A model generated the notes under the pieces. The model was given only the letters and a program-made list of their open reading frames with translations, made no database searches and had not been told where the DNA came from. From positions 48,215,087-48,279,086 of the forward strand of contig OX344762.1 of assembly GCA_947034895.1 (NCBI GenBank): DNA of 64,000 nt. The letters are read 5' to 3'. The DNA is from Rhytidiadelphus loreus. Its lineage: Eukaryota; Streptophyta; Bryopsida; Hypnales; Hylocomiaceae. Below, piece after piece: positions 1-12,644 of the stretch (positions are counted from its first letter, which is position 1; each line of letters starts with the position of its first letter). The position numbers and the translations under genes are program-made.

Positions 1-966
1 ATGGGTATGGAGGAGCAGTGGTGTATACCAAGAGCCCGAAATTACCGGCCAGTATTATTCCTGAGCTGCAAGCTGCTGCTAAGGGAGTAAAACTGGATTT
101 CAACAAGTTCACCACAACAGACAATGCTTGTGGACCGGAACCACCTCTGTTTGCGAGACTGGAAAAGAAGGTGATTTTATTCCCCCCAAGTGCTTTTGCC
201 TTTCGATTGAAGGCATTGATAGAATTTGATACTCTGACATAAACATTATTGGAAGGAGCTTTTTACGCATTGAGTCCATCTCCTAACTCACAAAAAGAAT
301 CAGATGCCCCAATCCTCTGACATCTTCGTTATCTGACACACATCCTCTTTACACCTGGAGTTCCAGAATTTTTTGGAGAAGGAAGCCCTTGAATGAAGCT
401 CCCCAACTGTAGCAATTTGGATTGACACTTTACTATAAACATGCCGTTGCACACCATTCTCGGTCATGTTGAGTGAAGCCAAATCATGTTCAGTGTTTCT
501 AGTCTGATTTGGAAAGCATTCTTCAGATATAGATATAGAATGCGTCTCTTGCTTGCAAATTAAGATTGTTGCACGAGACATGGAAAATCACTTACCAACA
601 CTTGAGAATATGTGAGACGAAGTGAGACTATTAATATGAGACTTCTGTTTTGACATTCTTTTTTGGCAGGTGGAGGAGGGCGAGAAGTACGTGGAGAAAG
701 AGGTGGAGGATGGGGAGAAATACTTGGAGCAGGAGGTGGAGCAAGGCGAGTCTCTGTTCGTGAAGTTCGGGCAGGGTCTTCAGAAAGTCCAGATGGCTTT
801 GTTCGGAGACTTCAACAGGGAGGCCCAAGAGCTCCAACGGGACGAGGAGCGTTTCCTCCAACAGCTGGGCGACGAAGAGAAGCAGATCCTCAAGGACTTG
901 GAAATGGACGCTGCGGGTGTGGGCAAGTTGTTCGGGAACGCTATTCCGATCCGCAGGCTTCGGTAG
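1..966 (+). CDS. VDE1: Violaxanthin de-epoxidase, C-terminal part (5' end outside window)
   Basis: This is the end of the thylakoid-lumen lipocalin enzyme that converts violaxanthin to zeaxanthin, via antheraxanthin, in the photoprotective xanthophyll cycle. Two exons are visible. The first runs from the window edge to 170 (frame beginning at base 3), with donor gtgatt. The second is 670-966 after acceptor ttttggcag. The intron is 499 nt and phase 0. Exon 1 encodes [15 protein letters not shown], then [18 protein letters not shown], the conserved end of the VDE core. Exon 2 encodes the Glu-rich C-terminal domain typical of VDE ([20 protein letters not shown]), then a helical segment, and ends in [13 protein letters not shown] before TAG. 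The Glu-rich tail is known in the family for pH-dependent membrane attachment. The Cys-rich N-terminus and most of the lipocalin core lie to the left. Identification rests on remembered family sequence and is strong. Confidence 0.93.
295..470. repeat. Intronic interspersed repeat, copy 1
   Basis: Inside the VDE intron. The core around 355-400 (gagttcc, then ttttggagaaggaa, then cc and tgaat) resembles 24255-24310 in intron 9 of the PXN gene. Both copies are followed by a cat-g-tgttgcaca-catt type segment. Similarity is patchy, so this is an old pair of short interspersed repeats or diverged transposon ends. Confidence 0.4.
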
Positions 967-3920
967 ACAGACAGAAAAGAAACCCATCGAATGAAACCCA
1001 TTGAAACAAAACCCATTGAATGCTATTGAACTCATTCAGGCTTTGGTAGAGTCGTCATATGTGTGTTTACGTTAAGTTAGTGAGAAAGTTTAGCAAAAAT
1101 CTTAGTGACAGGCTGACTGTGGATGTACCGAATACAACGGCAATGTGATTGAATGAGAAACTGTTACTGTCAGTTTTGAAAATGTTATGTCCATTTGTCA
1201 CAAGTTTCTAGGACTTCATTGGATCATGTGCTGCTTATTTGTGACCTCAGATGCATATTAATGAAAATCAGTATGATTTAACCCGGGCTATGAAAAAAAA
1301 GTTAGCACTTACAGGAGGGCACAATTTTAATGTAAGATGAAAACACCCCAAACCGTCAAAATAAGCAATTCAGCATAGTTGGAGGCACCTTTTTCAAGAG
1401 AAAATACTTTTGTAGAATTAGCAATTGAAAATCATGAATTTAAAAATAAAAAAATAGAATTTTGGGATAAGACATGTGATTACTATGAATTTTCAAAGTG
1501 GAAGCTCCCTAAACTATTGAAGCTGTAACATAGCTTGGTCATAAAATCGAAATGTAGAGAATCGACGGGCCACCAATTGCAATTGAGTATGGGGACGTTT
1601 TAATTGCACTTTGGGGGAGACTTTCAATAGATGTGTGCTTGTCAAGAATGGGTACATAGATGGTTCTAGGTGTTTTCAGCTTAGTATTGAATTTTTTATT
1701 GTGATTTTTTGGGATCGTGTTTTGTGTAAGATTGAAATTTATTGATGAATATGGAAGGATGGCATTAGTTGGATGTAGAGTGTTTTTTTTAGGCAATTTA
1801 ATGCTCAATTTCCTCAAAAAAAAAAGGTCAGCTTCAAGCCTTTGTAAAAAAAATGGGATAAATGACCCTAAAAATGCCAAAGCAGAATTATCTTGCCATG
1901 TTGATAGCCAGAAAGGTTCACAAAAAAAATTCAATGAAAAAACAATGCCAGCATCCAAATGTGAAAGCACCGCCAAAAATAAAGATTATGCCAGTCTAAT
2001 GAAGATTCTAAAATTTAATGCACATTTGAAGCCTAATTATGAATAATTTTTATCATTGTTGTTGCCTAGTCACTCTTATCCACACATCTTCATGAAACCT
2101 CATCCATCTCCATTTATTAGTAGATGATGCTAGGATTCCTTTAATTAGAGTAGGTGAGCTACCATGTTGCCAACATTGTTGTTTTTCTTTGTTGAATGTT
2201 GTTTTTCTTCCTTGTCATTTTTGAAGGACCAACTTGAGAGTAGTGGTTGGCATGAAGGCACAACAAGTGTACACAATCAAGAATTTCCCATATGAAGAAT
2301 GTTTTCAATAGTAGGTTCACTTAGCTAAGCGGTACCATTATGGTGTTACAAAGTAGTAAGTTTTTCTAGCTAGCATTGTTTGGATGTATTTCCCCTTACT
2401 CATGCAATGATCATCCTTGCATGGTGATTGAATTACTATTCACTTGTTTAGTTTCAAAATTGGCCCTTTTGTTTCCATCATCTATACATGGTTTTAGAAT
2501 TTGCCTTAGACAACATTTTATGTCAATGAAGACTGTCAATGAAGTCCAATTGCACTTTTTTCTCTTATTGTAGTAGCCTCCTAACTACTTTGAAAAATAT
2601 TATCATTGCCAATGTTACAACAAAATTTTGGAAATTGTTCCCTATTTTCATTCCCTACAATAACATGTTAATTCCAATTGTTTCTTCATAAGTAGGAAAA
2701 ATATAGCCACCATGCCTCAAAATTGCTTACAAAAAAGCCACCTTCAATTCCCGTCCGAAGTAATGAAGGAGCCAGAGAACTAAAAACCTTATTCGCAGAA
2801 AGGCCACATAGCCATTTGTCCCAAATCCAAAAAAAATCCCTGGTTGGATGGCATGTATTGTAGTTAGTTGTAGGGCAAATTTGGTGGAAAATACTTCAAG
2901 AAATAGATGTTGGAATATTAGGAAAATTATTTTTTCACTAAAAACAAAAAATTTGGATGGTGGAAAAAAAAATTATTTGCAATAAATTCTTTTTTTAGCA
3001 TCTATTGAAACTTATTTTTTCTAAAAACATAAATATTTGGCAAAGAGGTATTGATCCTATCCTTTGATCTTTTTCCTCGATCTAAATTAATCATTAAATG
3101 ATGTTTTTTGAATTTGAGTTCAAGTAATGAAATGAAGTTCGGCCCAGCTGGCTTGCCAGTTTTACTGGAACTTAATGGGAATTATTCCGTTCCTTGGTTA
3201 GATTTCTGGATGTGAGATTTACTATGATTTGAAATTTTGAAAAAAATCCTAAAATTCAATATTTTATTGCAACTTGAACTTTGGGCTCATAACAATGGAA
3301 TGCTAAATTTCTAATTTTACAATGACACGATAATTTTATTGTCTCTACAATGTTCTAAATTATAATATGCATTTGTAAAGATAATTTTGATTTTTTAAAG
3401 CGCATTTTGTATTTGATATGAATTATTTTGTTTTTTTTACTCAAAAATGCATGGTGATTTCAAATTTTCACAAAAAGAATCCAAAATTTATACAACTTGT
3501 AGAAGACATGACTATGATTGCATCTCCCCAAAATAATTATCAAAAAATTTCATTCATATGTAGTTGCACATTAATACTTGAAAGACAAGTTGATCATTGT
3601 GGAAATCATCTTTTAGGGGTACCATGTAAATCATATGTTTAAAAAAAAATCAAGAACACTCATTCGAGGTCAACTACACAACAAGATCAACTTCCCTCTT
3701 CACACAAAATTCCAAGGATGAACATTTGCACTTTTGCTTCACAAAGAAGGGTTCTTTATCATCCATTAGAAAATAGACATCCGCTACATTGTTCAAGGGT
3801 TAAAGAGAGAGGGACTTTGAAGTTTGACAACTTGGTCATAGGCCCCCGTCCTTCACGGTTAACCGACTTGAATCAAAGAATGGGTTGAATGAGAGCACTT
3901 GCCATGGCCTCCCTCACAAA
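967..3920. other. Intergenic, no gene recognised
   Basis: AT-rich spacer between VDE and the HIT gene. Open frames overlap on both strands at 1539-2046 (145 codons minus, 109 plus), but neither has recognisable domains or splice support. The first few hundred bases are probably VDE 3' UTR. From about 3230 the sequence belongs to a dispersed repeat listed separately. Confidence 0.6.
3230..3850. repeat. Dispersed repeat R4, copy 1
   Basis: Resembles 32450-32860 in the same orientation. Shared landmarks in order are an aaattcaatattttatt / gaatattttatt segment followed by cttgaactttgg, a gaagacatg segment, and a gtcatagg..cgtccttca segment near the right end. Both copies stop shortly before a gene 5' region. 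No coding potential recognised; probably fragments of one transposon family. Confidence 0.5.
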
Positions 3921-4041
3921 ATTAGTATCTAAGTTTTCGTAGATGTGGCGATCCAGATGTACTTATCTGTAAGATTAGCACCTCCCAGAATGTGCATTTC
4001 CTTCGAGGACCGTCAGTTGCCCCTAAACCCGAGCTTCGGCT

Positions 4042-4629
4042 ATGGCGTTTGTTCAATCTATGGCGCTGCGAACGCCGTCCTTCCACCTCTCGTTTCTTGC
4101 CCCGCGCATCACCTCCGCCATTCTGCACTCGTCTAAGCTTAGGTTAGCTTCTCGCTCTCTCAAAATTTTCTCTATGGATCCTGTTTCGTCTCCTAAGTCC
4201 GGTGGGGTTGCCTCCGTGCGAGCGCAACCGCGAGACGAAGAAGCCGAGGCCAAATTGGCGGCCACGAATGTAGACCCCGGCGTCCCGACGATTTTCGACA
4301 AGATCATCAGCAAGGAAATTCCTGCCACGATTGTGTACGAGACGGAAAAGGTGTTGGCGTTCCGGGACATCAATCCGCAAGCGCCTGTGCATGTGGTGCT
4401 CATTCCCAAGAAGAGGGACGGACTGACGCAGCTGAGTAAGGCGACGGAGGGGAACAAGGACGTATTGGGGGAGCTTCTTTATGCGGCCAAAGAAGTGGCG
4501 GAGCAGGAGGGGCTGCAGCCGGACGGGTTTCGGGTGGTGATCAATGACGGGCCGAATGGATGCCAGTCTGTGTACCACTTGCATTTGCATTTGATCGGAG
4601 GACGGCTGTTGAAGTGGCCTCCTGGTTAA
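4042..4629 (+). CDS. HINT: HIT-family nucleotide hydrolase, HINT type
   Basis: A 195-residue intronless frame. The HIT domain covers about residues 82-195 and has the signature QSVYHLHLHLIGGR with the histidine triad H179/H181/H183; the middle His is the nucleophile in this family. Earlier family features are present: FDKIISKEIPA, FRDINPQAPVHVVLIPK and a WPPG C-terminus, so the domain is complete. HINT proteins hydrolyse nucleoside phosphoramidates and aminoacyl adenylates. Residues 1-80 precede the domain and are Ser/Arg/Leu-rich with few acids over the first 45, which suggests an organelle transit peptide. A second in-frame Met at about residue 45 could give a shorter form without it. The first ATG was chosen because it opens the frame. 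Lack of introns could mean an old retrocopy or normal gene structure. The gene's tail is duplicated just downstream. Confidence 0.9.
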   Translation: MAFVQSMALRTPSFHLSFLAPRITSAILHSSKLRLASRSLKIFSMDPVSSPKSGGVASVRAQPRDEEAEAKLAATNVDPGVPTIFDKIISKEIPATIVYETEKVLAFRDINPQAPVHVVLIPKKRDGLTQLSKATEGNKDVLGELLYAAKEVAEQEGLQPDGFRVVINDGPNGCQSVYHLHLHLIGGRLLKWPPG

Positions 4630-4730
4630 GGGAATTGGAGCGGAGCTTTGTAATCACTGAACTTTTCAATTTGAGAAGGCCGGTACCTTAGGGTTTGTAA
4701 ATTTGCGTAGCCCTGTCCTATGTGTGTTCC

Positions 4731-4932
4731 TTTCGTGTGGTGGTCAATGACGGGACGAATGGATGACAGTCGGTATATCACTTGCATTTGCTCTTGATCG
4801 GAGATCGGCAGCTGAAGTGGCCTCCTGGTTAATGGAATTGGAGTGGAGCTTTGTAATCACTGAATTTTTCAATTTGAGGAGGCCAGTACCTTGCGGTTTG
4901 TAAATTTGCGTGGCCCTGTCCTATGCGTGTTT
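4731..4932 (+). pseudogene. Tandem duplicate of the HINT gene tail (non-coding)
   Basis: Direct head-to-tail copy of 4528-4730, which holds the last about 34 codons, stop and early 3' UTR of the HINT gene. The unit is about 203 bp, with scattered substitutions. In the copy the Cys codon before the QSVY motif has become TGA, and the third histidine of the triad is CTC (Leu), so it cannot extend or replace the active site. It probably lies within the 3' UTR of the parent gene. Confidence 0.85.
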
Positions 4933-7840
4933 CAGTTTGACAAATGCGGAATCGATGCAGTAGCCGAGTAGAGCGGTCAGTGCCAGTCAGAGTGTCGATG
5001 GAGATCTTGATTGTCTTTTCGTTTTTATTACTGAGCTCATTGAAGCGGCTTTCTTGACCTAATCAGTGAATTGCATCTTTATTGGAGAGCTGGTGATCAA
5101 ATTTCAGGTATGGTATCTATTGATCTGCAGGTGATTAGTTTACTCTCTAAATCTTGCGTCTTTTCATGGAATTCTTACACGAATGATATTCCTTGGGGTA
5201 TATCCTTTCTCCGTAGAGGTAGAAGACTAGAGTGCTTGTGGAGGTATCTTAATTTTGTGAACTGTACGGTTAAGCACAGTGGTTTAAATTATCTGTTTGT
5301 GTCTAGGATTTAATGAAATAGTTCGCAGCAATTTATAAGTGTCCTGGCGATGTCCATGTTGGTGTTGAGCAGATTCTCTCGCAGATGATCCCAGCATTGA
5401 CCATCAAATATATGCGTATACTACAATCTCTTTCAACTCTTCAGTCATCTTGGTGATAACAGGTGTGCTTCGATGGCGAAGATTTCTACATCTTACCGCG
5501 AATACGTCTCACTACTTAGGTAACCCGAGGTTACGTACTTGATAAACAAAGTCTTTACTGAATCAAATTTTGACTTCAGTCTGAATTGGACGTCAGAAAA
5601 TCTTTCTTCCCCGGATCAAATAGGTGTTTGATGCGGGTAAGGAAGAATATCTGGCGACCAATTCAGATGGTTTTATGTTTGTGGCAGCAATGGGCAGAGT
5701 CATGGAACCGCTTTAGCCTTCACATCAAATTGGCTACCTATTCAATTCAGGAGTTGAGGTATAGCTAATGTTGGATCATTGCACTTTCTAGTTTCTTAAT
5801 TTTAGTGAATTCGCTGCATTTAACCTAAAATACCAGGTCGTAGTTTATTCTATCATTTTACATTTTACTCAGTCGAAAGTATGAGTTACAACTGCAGATC
5901 GTTTGGCTTTAAAGTGAGGAGAAACTTCCTCCGGGGTTTAAGATCCTGCACCAAGCGCAATGGATAATTTGTAGTTCAGAAGCAATTTCTGGAGTGACGA
6001 AATGTCCTGGTGTGGAACATTATGCACCTTCGTGTGAGGTATTTATCATGATAGTTTTGGTCGTCCTTGTTGGTGATAAGATGCATCTTGGTTCAGATAG
6101 AATGTGCTTGCACAGATGGTACAAATGCAATTGTATGAACTGCTCTTAAAAACTCAATAGTTGGTACTGAGGTAATAGTAAGACCCACTCGTTACCGGCG
6201 CAACATTGAATTTCACTGATCTATACAGCAAGTTGTCCGGATGGATCCCAGAATTTCAGTGCATCCTGGACGTCTGGATGCTGGGAACTCTTTGTTTCGG
6301 AAACGGGTAACGTCTGACACAACCGAGCTTCATCGGTTTCATTTTGTCATGCATTTGTCTGTCCATCTGTCCGTCCTTCACCGGATTTCTCGAGTCAGGA
6401 GTACTTGAATTTTCCATCATGGTGTCAGTTATACGGAGAGTGCATTCTATGAAAAACTTGTCTGCTGCCTCCTGTGAGCTTCAGTCACAAGGAGCTGCAC
6501 CATCAAAATACATGGCACCTCTTGAATATCATTTGTTGTGTACCCCTGTAGGAGCCTTAGACTCCATGTGTGTTGCCGTAGTATTTCCCTTGGCATGCAT
6601 CAACCTTTAACCCTTTAGTGCCCAGAAGACTGTTGCATGTACTGTCGACATTCTTGACCTCTTGTTTGAAATTCTTGTAATGTTGTCAATAGTTTAATGT
6701 ACAAATCACATAGAACTGCACATATCAAGGAGATGCATCTAAAGTAGAACTACCTATCACCCCCCTGATTTGCAATCTGACTATTTTGGTGTTAATTTCA
6801 AGAAGGGCACATATTTTTTAGAGGTGTGTTTTTGTTTCACGGATCAAACCCAAGTGGAATTATAATTTTTCCATTAAAATTGTAATTTCTGTGAATTTTT
6901 GGAGTGGTCAGTTCTGAAATTACAAAACCATTTATAGAGTGGGGTCAAAATTGTCCCATAAACAACCCATTACTACCTAATCAAGTACTAGATATTCTCT
7001 ATTAATGGAGTGACACGTAACCCTTGTTGTCATAAAAATCCTTGATTTTGTCATAGAATTCTTTGATTTTGTTGTAAAAGAAAAGGAATTGGGGGGGGGG
7101 GGGGGGGGTAGATAGAATTGGGGTCAAAATTGGTGACGGAATTGGGTTGGTCTACTGATGGAATTGGGTTGCACAATGGTAATGGGTGTTTCGACCTTAC
7201 TACGAAGTTTTTGTGATCATTGGATGGTTCATCGTGAAGATCATAATGTCTGTATGAAGTGAATATCTAATGTGGAAAACAATATTTTTAGAGGTGCTTT
7301 GTTTCAATGAATAACATAAGTGAGGGGAAATCTTTGAAAGATTTGTGAATAGGTTCAATGATGTGTACAATTGACAACTCAAAATTCACACATTGTATGT
7401 GTGTTTTAATGTCCTATAGAATTCTCAGTGATTTATGGAATTTATAGTTGTTTAGTATATTGATATGTACACTTGACAACTCAAAATCAAGACATTGTAC
7501 ATGTGCTCTGATGTCCTACAAAAAATTTAGTGATTTATGGAGTTTATAGTTGTTTAGTACGATGCTTTCTAAATAATTATACAAAGAACATTAAATTTTA
7601 AGTAATTTAGGGTCAAGATCAAGGTATGGAAAATCAAAGATATTGATATTTGTAATAATATCATTGACATATTTTTGGAAATACAAGACTATTTGACTTC
7701 AAAAGACCACATCCTATTGAGTTTTGTATAGTTAAAGATGTCTACAAAGTGACTAAATTATATAATCATTTTGTAACAAACCCTACTAAAAATTTTAAAA
7801 TGGAGTAGAAATAGAATTGTTTAAGTTTCATTTTTTTGGT
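4933..7840. other. Intergenic, no gene recognised
   Basis: From 4933 to about 6700 the sequence is complex and not strongly AT-rich, which could be long 3' UTR or non-coding transcript, but short frames here (for example 5071-5313, 6344-6610) have no recognisable features. A run of 18 G lies at 7091-7108. Imperfect repeated segments ending in tttatagttgtttagta occur near 7430-7460 and 7530-7560. Confidence 0.5.
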
Positions 7841-7844
7841 TTAA

Positions 7845-8814
7845 CCCCTACAGGACCAATTCAAGGATTTTTTTCTGCCAAAAAACACTCAAAATGCCAT
7901 TGCTATAGCAAAGAGTAAAAAAATTTGAAAGTTGTTTTTTTGCTTATTTAACTGTAGGATCTTACACCTACCTAATATGAAATGTGTGGGAAAAATTTCA
8001 ATTTTTTTTACTAGATTGCAAGATATTTGTATTTAAAGTGGAAAAAACAAGTTTTTCAACACATTGCAAGATTATATTATTTGACTTTAAACCTTATTAA
8101 CTTTGATTTTTTGCACTACAAAGTTTTGAGCTTTAAATCTTTATGGTGGAGAATTGAGTTGAAAGTCTAGGAATATGGATTCAAAATATTCTAGTTATAG
8201 GATATAAATATAGTTTCAGACTACAAAATATATGATAAATATAAAAAATATTTATTCTTTAAAAAATTATTAAGTAGAAGTAGGTATGAGATATAAGGAA
8301 AATCTAAATTATTAATATATCTAAGATGGAATTAAAATGCACTAATTCCAATGATGCGATTGTTCTTGAAAGCAAACTAAACCATGTGGAACTTCTTCTT
8401 TTTGAAAACTTATAAAAATTGCATTCAAAAATGAATCCTACAAATCATTTTTTCAAGAAGATGCCCTAATTGCTTGAAAAAGAGATTGTCCACAACTTTT
8501 TTATAACAAATCCAAATGGAATGAATCAAAGCTTTCCAAGTAGACTAAAATATAATATATGAGAAAACAAAATAAAAATAGTAATATTCAAATTTTTGAA
8601 TCATTTTTTTGCTACCCCATTTTCCCTATTTTAAGCTTATTTGGGCATAACTTTTGGTCCCAAGCACCAATTGAAAAAATAATAGTATTCCTATGAAGCT
8701 ATTCAATTTTTCTGTCTTCAAAAAAAGATTTAAAAAATCAGAGCAAAAATTGAGACCACAAGTACCTACTTGAAATCCCACCTGTCCCCCAAAGGAACAA
8801 ATGGTCTTTTAGGG
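7845..8814. mobile_element. TTAA-type inverted-repeat element, copy A
   Basis: Bounded by CCCCTACAGGACCAATT on the left and, read from the right, CCCCTAAAAGACCATTT. It is flanked by TTAA (7841-7844) on the left and a degenerate CTAA on the right. Length is 970 bp with no coding capacity. Its interior is an inverted relative of 26894-28205 (copy B). The TTAA at 8259-8262 marks the site where copy B carries a nested element, so copy A shows that site empty. Confidence 0.7.
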
Positions 8815-9879
8815 GCTAAATCTAAAAACTAAAATTGAATACTTTGGAAGTTACAAACAAATTTAACTAAGGTGCATCCAATATTGGGATGTAGGAACTT
8901 TTAAGGACTAATTTCCAAAATAGAAAAAATTAAATAAATTTCACATCTCCTAGTTATACACTTAGTACCATAAGGTTGAAGGTGCTAAAACAATTCAAGC
9001 TTTAAAAGAGTTCTCTAATATAGAAGTACATATTATATTCTTCAATGTACAAATAGGGAACATGTTAGGGAGAGGAAAACTTGTTTTTTTAAGTCTTTTG
9101 TGATATCAACTTCAATCTAATAACTAATTCTACGAGAGATTGTTTCATTAAATAATATTATTTAATTATTTTAAAATAATATTTATTTGTTTATTTAAAT
9201 TGGATTTAGAAAAATATAAAATATAAAATATTTTTAAATTATTTAATATTCTAATAGCAATGCATTGGTTCACAACAAAGAAAACAACTCTAAAATGGTC
9301 TTCTAAATGCTTCAAATTGCCTCTAATTCTTGGATTATCTACTAAGTCCCTCCCAAGTATTTAGCAAAGTATAATTCTATACTTTCACAATACGGGAGAG
9401 GCATATTGCTTGGTTAGAGTACGTTTCCATTGAGATTTTAGAGCTATGAACTGAAGCCCTACAATTGGTTTCCGTTACATTTGAGGGAGATGCAATCCCT
9501 CTAACCTCCACCACACGATTTTGGAAATCGCAGATATGGAGAGGTTGGAGTATTGATTGGAAGATAGCAATTTTAGCAAGAATACAAAAAAATTGGACTA
9601 AATTTTCGGTAAAATCTAGCTCTTATGCTTTTGAGGGGTAGAAGTTTAATTTTGATGCCCCAAAGTATCAACCCACCTTTGGTGATTTCCATTGTAATAA
9701 TGTATTTTAGGATAATGTGGAGAGCATTGCTAATTTTTAGGGAGTTGGGGTTCTAATTTTGAGCCCAATGAAAACAACATAGAAGATCTAGATGCACATG
9801 GAGTGTTGATCCAACTTCTAGAGTCCCTTTAGTTCTTAGCCTTCTGGTAAGTTAATGGAAATTGGCCCTTTGAGGTAAA

Positions 9880-10400
9880 CCTGCTTATAACAAGCAAACC
9901 ACCCATGATAAGCACCTAGGAAATGACCCATTAGAATCTTACATCAATCTATGACAAACTTTTTCTAATAAATGAGATTAGGGTTACAAAGTATTGATAT
10001 TGGCCAGCCAATATCAATACTTTTGGTGATTGATGGAGATATTAGTGATTGCTTTAGAAACTTCTACCTTTTTAATTAGTGTAAATTTGTCAAAGCAAGT
10101 GATTTTTTTATTCTTTCATGTTGTGGCCATGTTAGAAAATGTTGTAGCCATGTTAGGAATATTGTGATAGCTTTAGGTAGTAGGATAGCCATCATGCATA
10201 CACTTTTTGTTGGTTTTGGGCTAGTCTAGAGACTCTTTTAGGTCATTTAGACAACACACTACAAAAATTCATAAGCAATTCATACTTTATAAAAAAAAAT
10301 TCAACTATTCTCTTCATTTTCCACATTTGTCTTTGTATGGAAAAAAGTTTGAATATTTTTGCTAATTGTAACAAGGCAAAATACTCATTTTGCCTCGCAA
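9880..10400. repeat. Dispersed repeat R3, copy 1 (inverted to 28350-28830)
   Basis: The reverse complement matches 28350-28830. Shared landmarks include aggtaaacctgcttat, a gacccattagaatctta segment, ctaataaatgagattaggg, and a ttcattttccacatttgtctttgtatgg segment. No coding potential. A near-perfect palindrome sits inside at 9988-10023. Confidence 0.6.
9988..10023. repeat. Inverted repeat with 17-bp arms
   Basis: Arms AAAGTATTGATATTGGC (9988-10004) and its exact reverse complement (10007-10023) are separated by only two bases. It could extrude as a cruciform or fold as a hairpin in RNA. No gene is adjacent. Confidence 0.9.
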
Positions 10401-10926
10401 AGGCAAGTTTACCTTATGCGCAATACAATCTTATGACGCTTTTAGCACCTCCTACCTCAAAGCATCTCCCTTGAAGATGGAGCACACATTGTGACACAAT
10501 AAAGTAGAGGTAGGCGCAATTTAATCCACTTAACCTTAACCCTAAAATGTCGATGCAAACGTCTTGGCATCCGATGGGTGACATGGAATCCTTCTAGTAG
10601 GACAAAAGTGCAACTATTCATCATCATAATTTTGTTATGAAAAGGGGAGGTCTTCTACAATACTTTAACTTCCAATGAGTGCTTTTACTATTTCTTAAGC
10701 CAATGATTCACGCGATAATGAAAAGGGGTGTTAACAAAGTGGCAAAGTGGAACCGCCCCCCCAAAAATTAAATTAAAAAAAAAAATTGGAAAAAGAAACA
10801 GTGACAGCCTTCCAGTTTGTATAAATAACATACGCATGCATTTGATTCCCAAGCTAATCACAGAGCAAAAGTCAAACCAACTGGGTCCCACATGACAGGG
10901 ACCATATACCACCTGCCACCTGTCCA

Positions 10927-10932
10927 CACGTG
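10927..10932. promoter_or_regulatory. G-box (CACGTG)
   Basis: A palindromic CACGTG core about 1.7 kb upstream of the glycosyltransferase start codon. bHLH and bZIP factors bind such sites. At this distance a role is only possible. Confidence 0.3.
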
Positions 10933-11049
10933 CTTCCTCCCCCTTCCTCAAAGCATGGAAGCTCCGACCTTGCTGCCCAAAGCACCTCCTTGGCTGTCCA
11001 ATTCCAACTTCATTGAATTTGTAACAACACAACACCATGAAATGGAAAT

Positions 11050-12644
11050 CCTCAAGGTTGTGTGTGTGTGACCCCCACTACCTTAAGTAAAATTTCCCAG
11101 ATTGAATCATTCACGATAATCTTGCAAGGCTTCTTCTGTAAGTTAGTACTGCTCATGCATCCTTGAACCCACTACCGTTTCAATTGATTTCGCAAGCATT
11201 CTTGGCACGCCACAGCAACAGCAGCTGTTTCCACTTTCATTCTTTCCATTCAATTGTTGTGCGAATTGCTGGTGCCAATCGATACCTCGTCTCCTCGTTT
11301 CTGGGTGCGGAATGTACAGTAATGGCTCTTTCGTTTCCTCAATCCGAGGATCGAGCTTGACGAACAGCTTCAATTCAGTCTTTTAGTTTAATTCAATTGG
11401 GCGTACATTGATCCTCCAGTGCTAGCTGACACTTTTGATTTATATATATATTTTTTAATTGAGGGTAGGGGGAATCTTTCTTTAGGGGAGAGACAGGGTT
11501 TCGGGGGAATTGGGGTAACGTTGTTGCAGAATTTTTGGTGATGATTTTGTGCTTGTCACTAATTTAATTACCCAGTTTCTGATGAGGGTCCCAGTTTGGT
11601 TGTAGCTCGGTTCATCAGTGCGTTTGATCAAGGTGCCGGCCAGAAAGAGCAATGAAGCTATAGCTCGGACGTAGAGATGAACGGGGTCACGTCTATGGTC
11701 ATGCTGGATAATTTGGGATCTTGTTGAGAGAGAGAGAGAGAGGGGAGGTACTGTTTTTGAGACCCTAGTGAGGTAATGGTGGTGACACGTGAATTGTTCA
11801 ATTTTAAAGAGAGATCAATCACAGCGTGGATCACAGTCGACGAGTTTTACCAATTTTGTGTAGTTACTTATGCGAATTTGTAGAGTTGCTGACTCCAAGC
11901 TCAAACCGTAGTGAGGTTCTTTACAAATTTGCAGCGCTTGGAGCTTCGACGCGTCTTTGAGGCTTAATATAGTGTTTATATATATTTTTTTGTTTCTTGC
12001 AGTCAATTTTGACCGCTCCTGAGGTTTTGAGATACAATTCTTCGAGGTGTGGAATTGCATTGTCTTGGATCTTCTTCTTGCACTTTTATATTCAGGAAGT
12101 GACAATTTTTCTTGAATTTGATACACACAGTTGCGAAGTGAGAGTGGCAACAATAGCAGCTGAGTGACGAGAAGAGATCCTTGTAGAATTGTTTCCGATC
12201 TCTTTCAAAATTCGATACAGGTTCCCCAAACAGATCGAGTTCGTGTAAGCGGCGGAACTAAAGTTCCGAAGTCCAATTCCAAGTGTTGTATGTCATCAGT
12301 TCTGGTCATGCCGTATTCAGCTTTTGCTAATTTCCTGCTTTGGGGCTCAGATTGTGCCTCAATTTCTTTTTTGCCACTTCTGAGAGTGTCGCAAGAGGAT
12401 ATTCTTTTGTTCGATTTCTTCATCAACAGATGCAATATTTTTTACTAACCTCGTTTCATACAATTAGGTTCCGTCTGAATTTCATTCTCCACAACATGAT
12501 CAATCAAACTGACCATTCAAGAATCATGAAACCTCGGTTCTTTAGGGTTAAAGAACTGTTGAAAAACAGCCTTGAAAGTCTGTCCCTGTTCCCCTAACAC
12601 AGTGCTTGCAACATGACCACAGGAATCTTCGCTAGAACTCAGCT
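11050..12644 (+). promoter_or_regulatory. Promoter and 5' leader region of the DUF604 glycosyltransferase gene
   Basis: Less AT-rich than the repeats to its left, with no credible coding frame. It contains a (GA)n tract at about 11726-11744 and a CACGTG box at 11786-11791, both common near plant transcription starts. Several short upstream ATGs precede the main start. The transcription start and any leader intron cannot be fixed from sequence alone. Confidence 0.45.

Noticed and set aside
1539..2046. Overlapping long frames on both strands
   Set aside because: AT-rich chance frames without domains; two real genes in full overlap would be unlikely.
7091..7108. Run of 18 G as a possible regulatory or quadruplex element
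   Set aside because: A plain homopolymer in gene-free DNA, easily made by slippage or assembly error.
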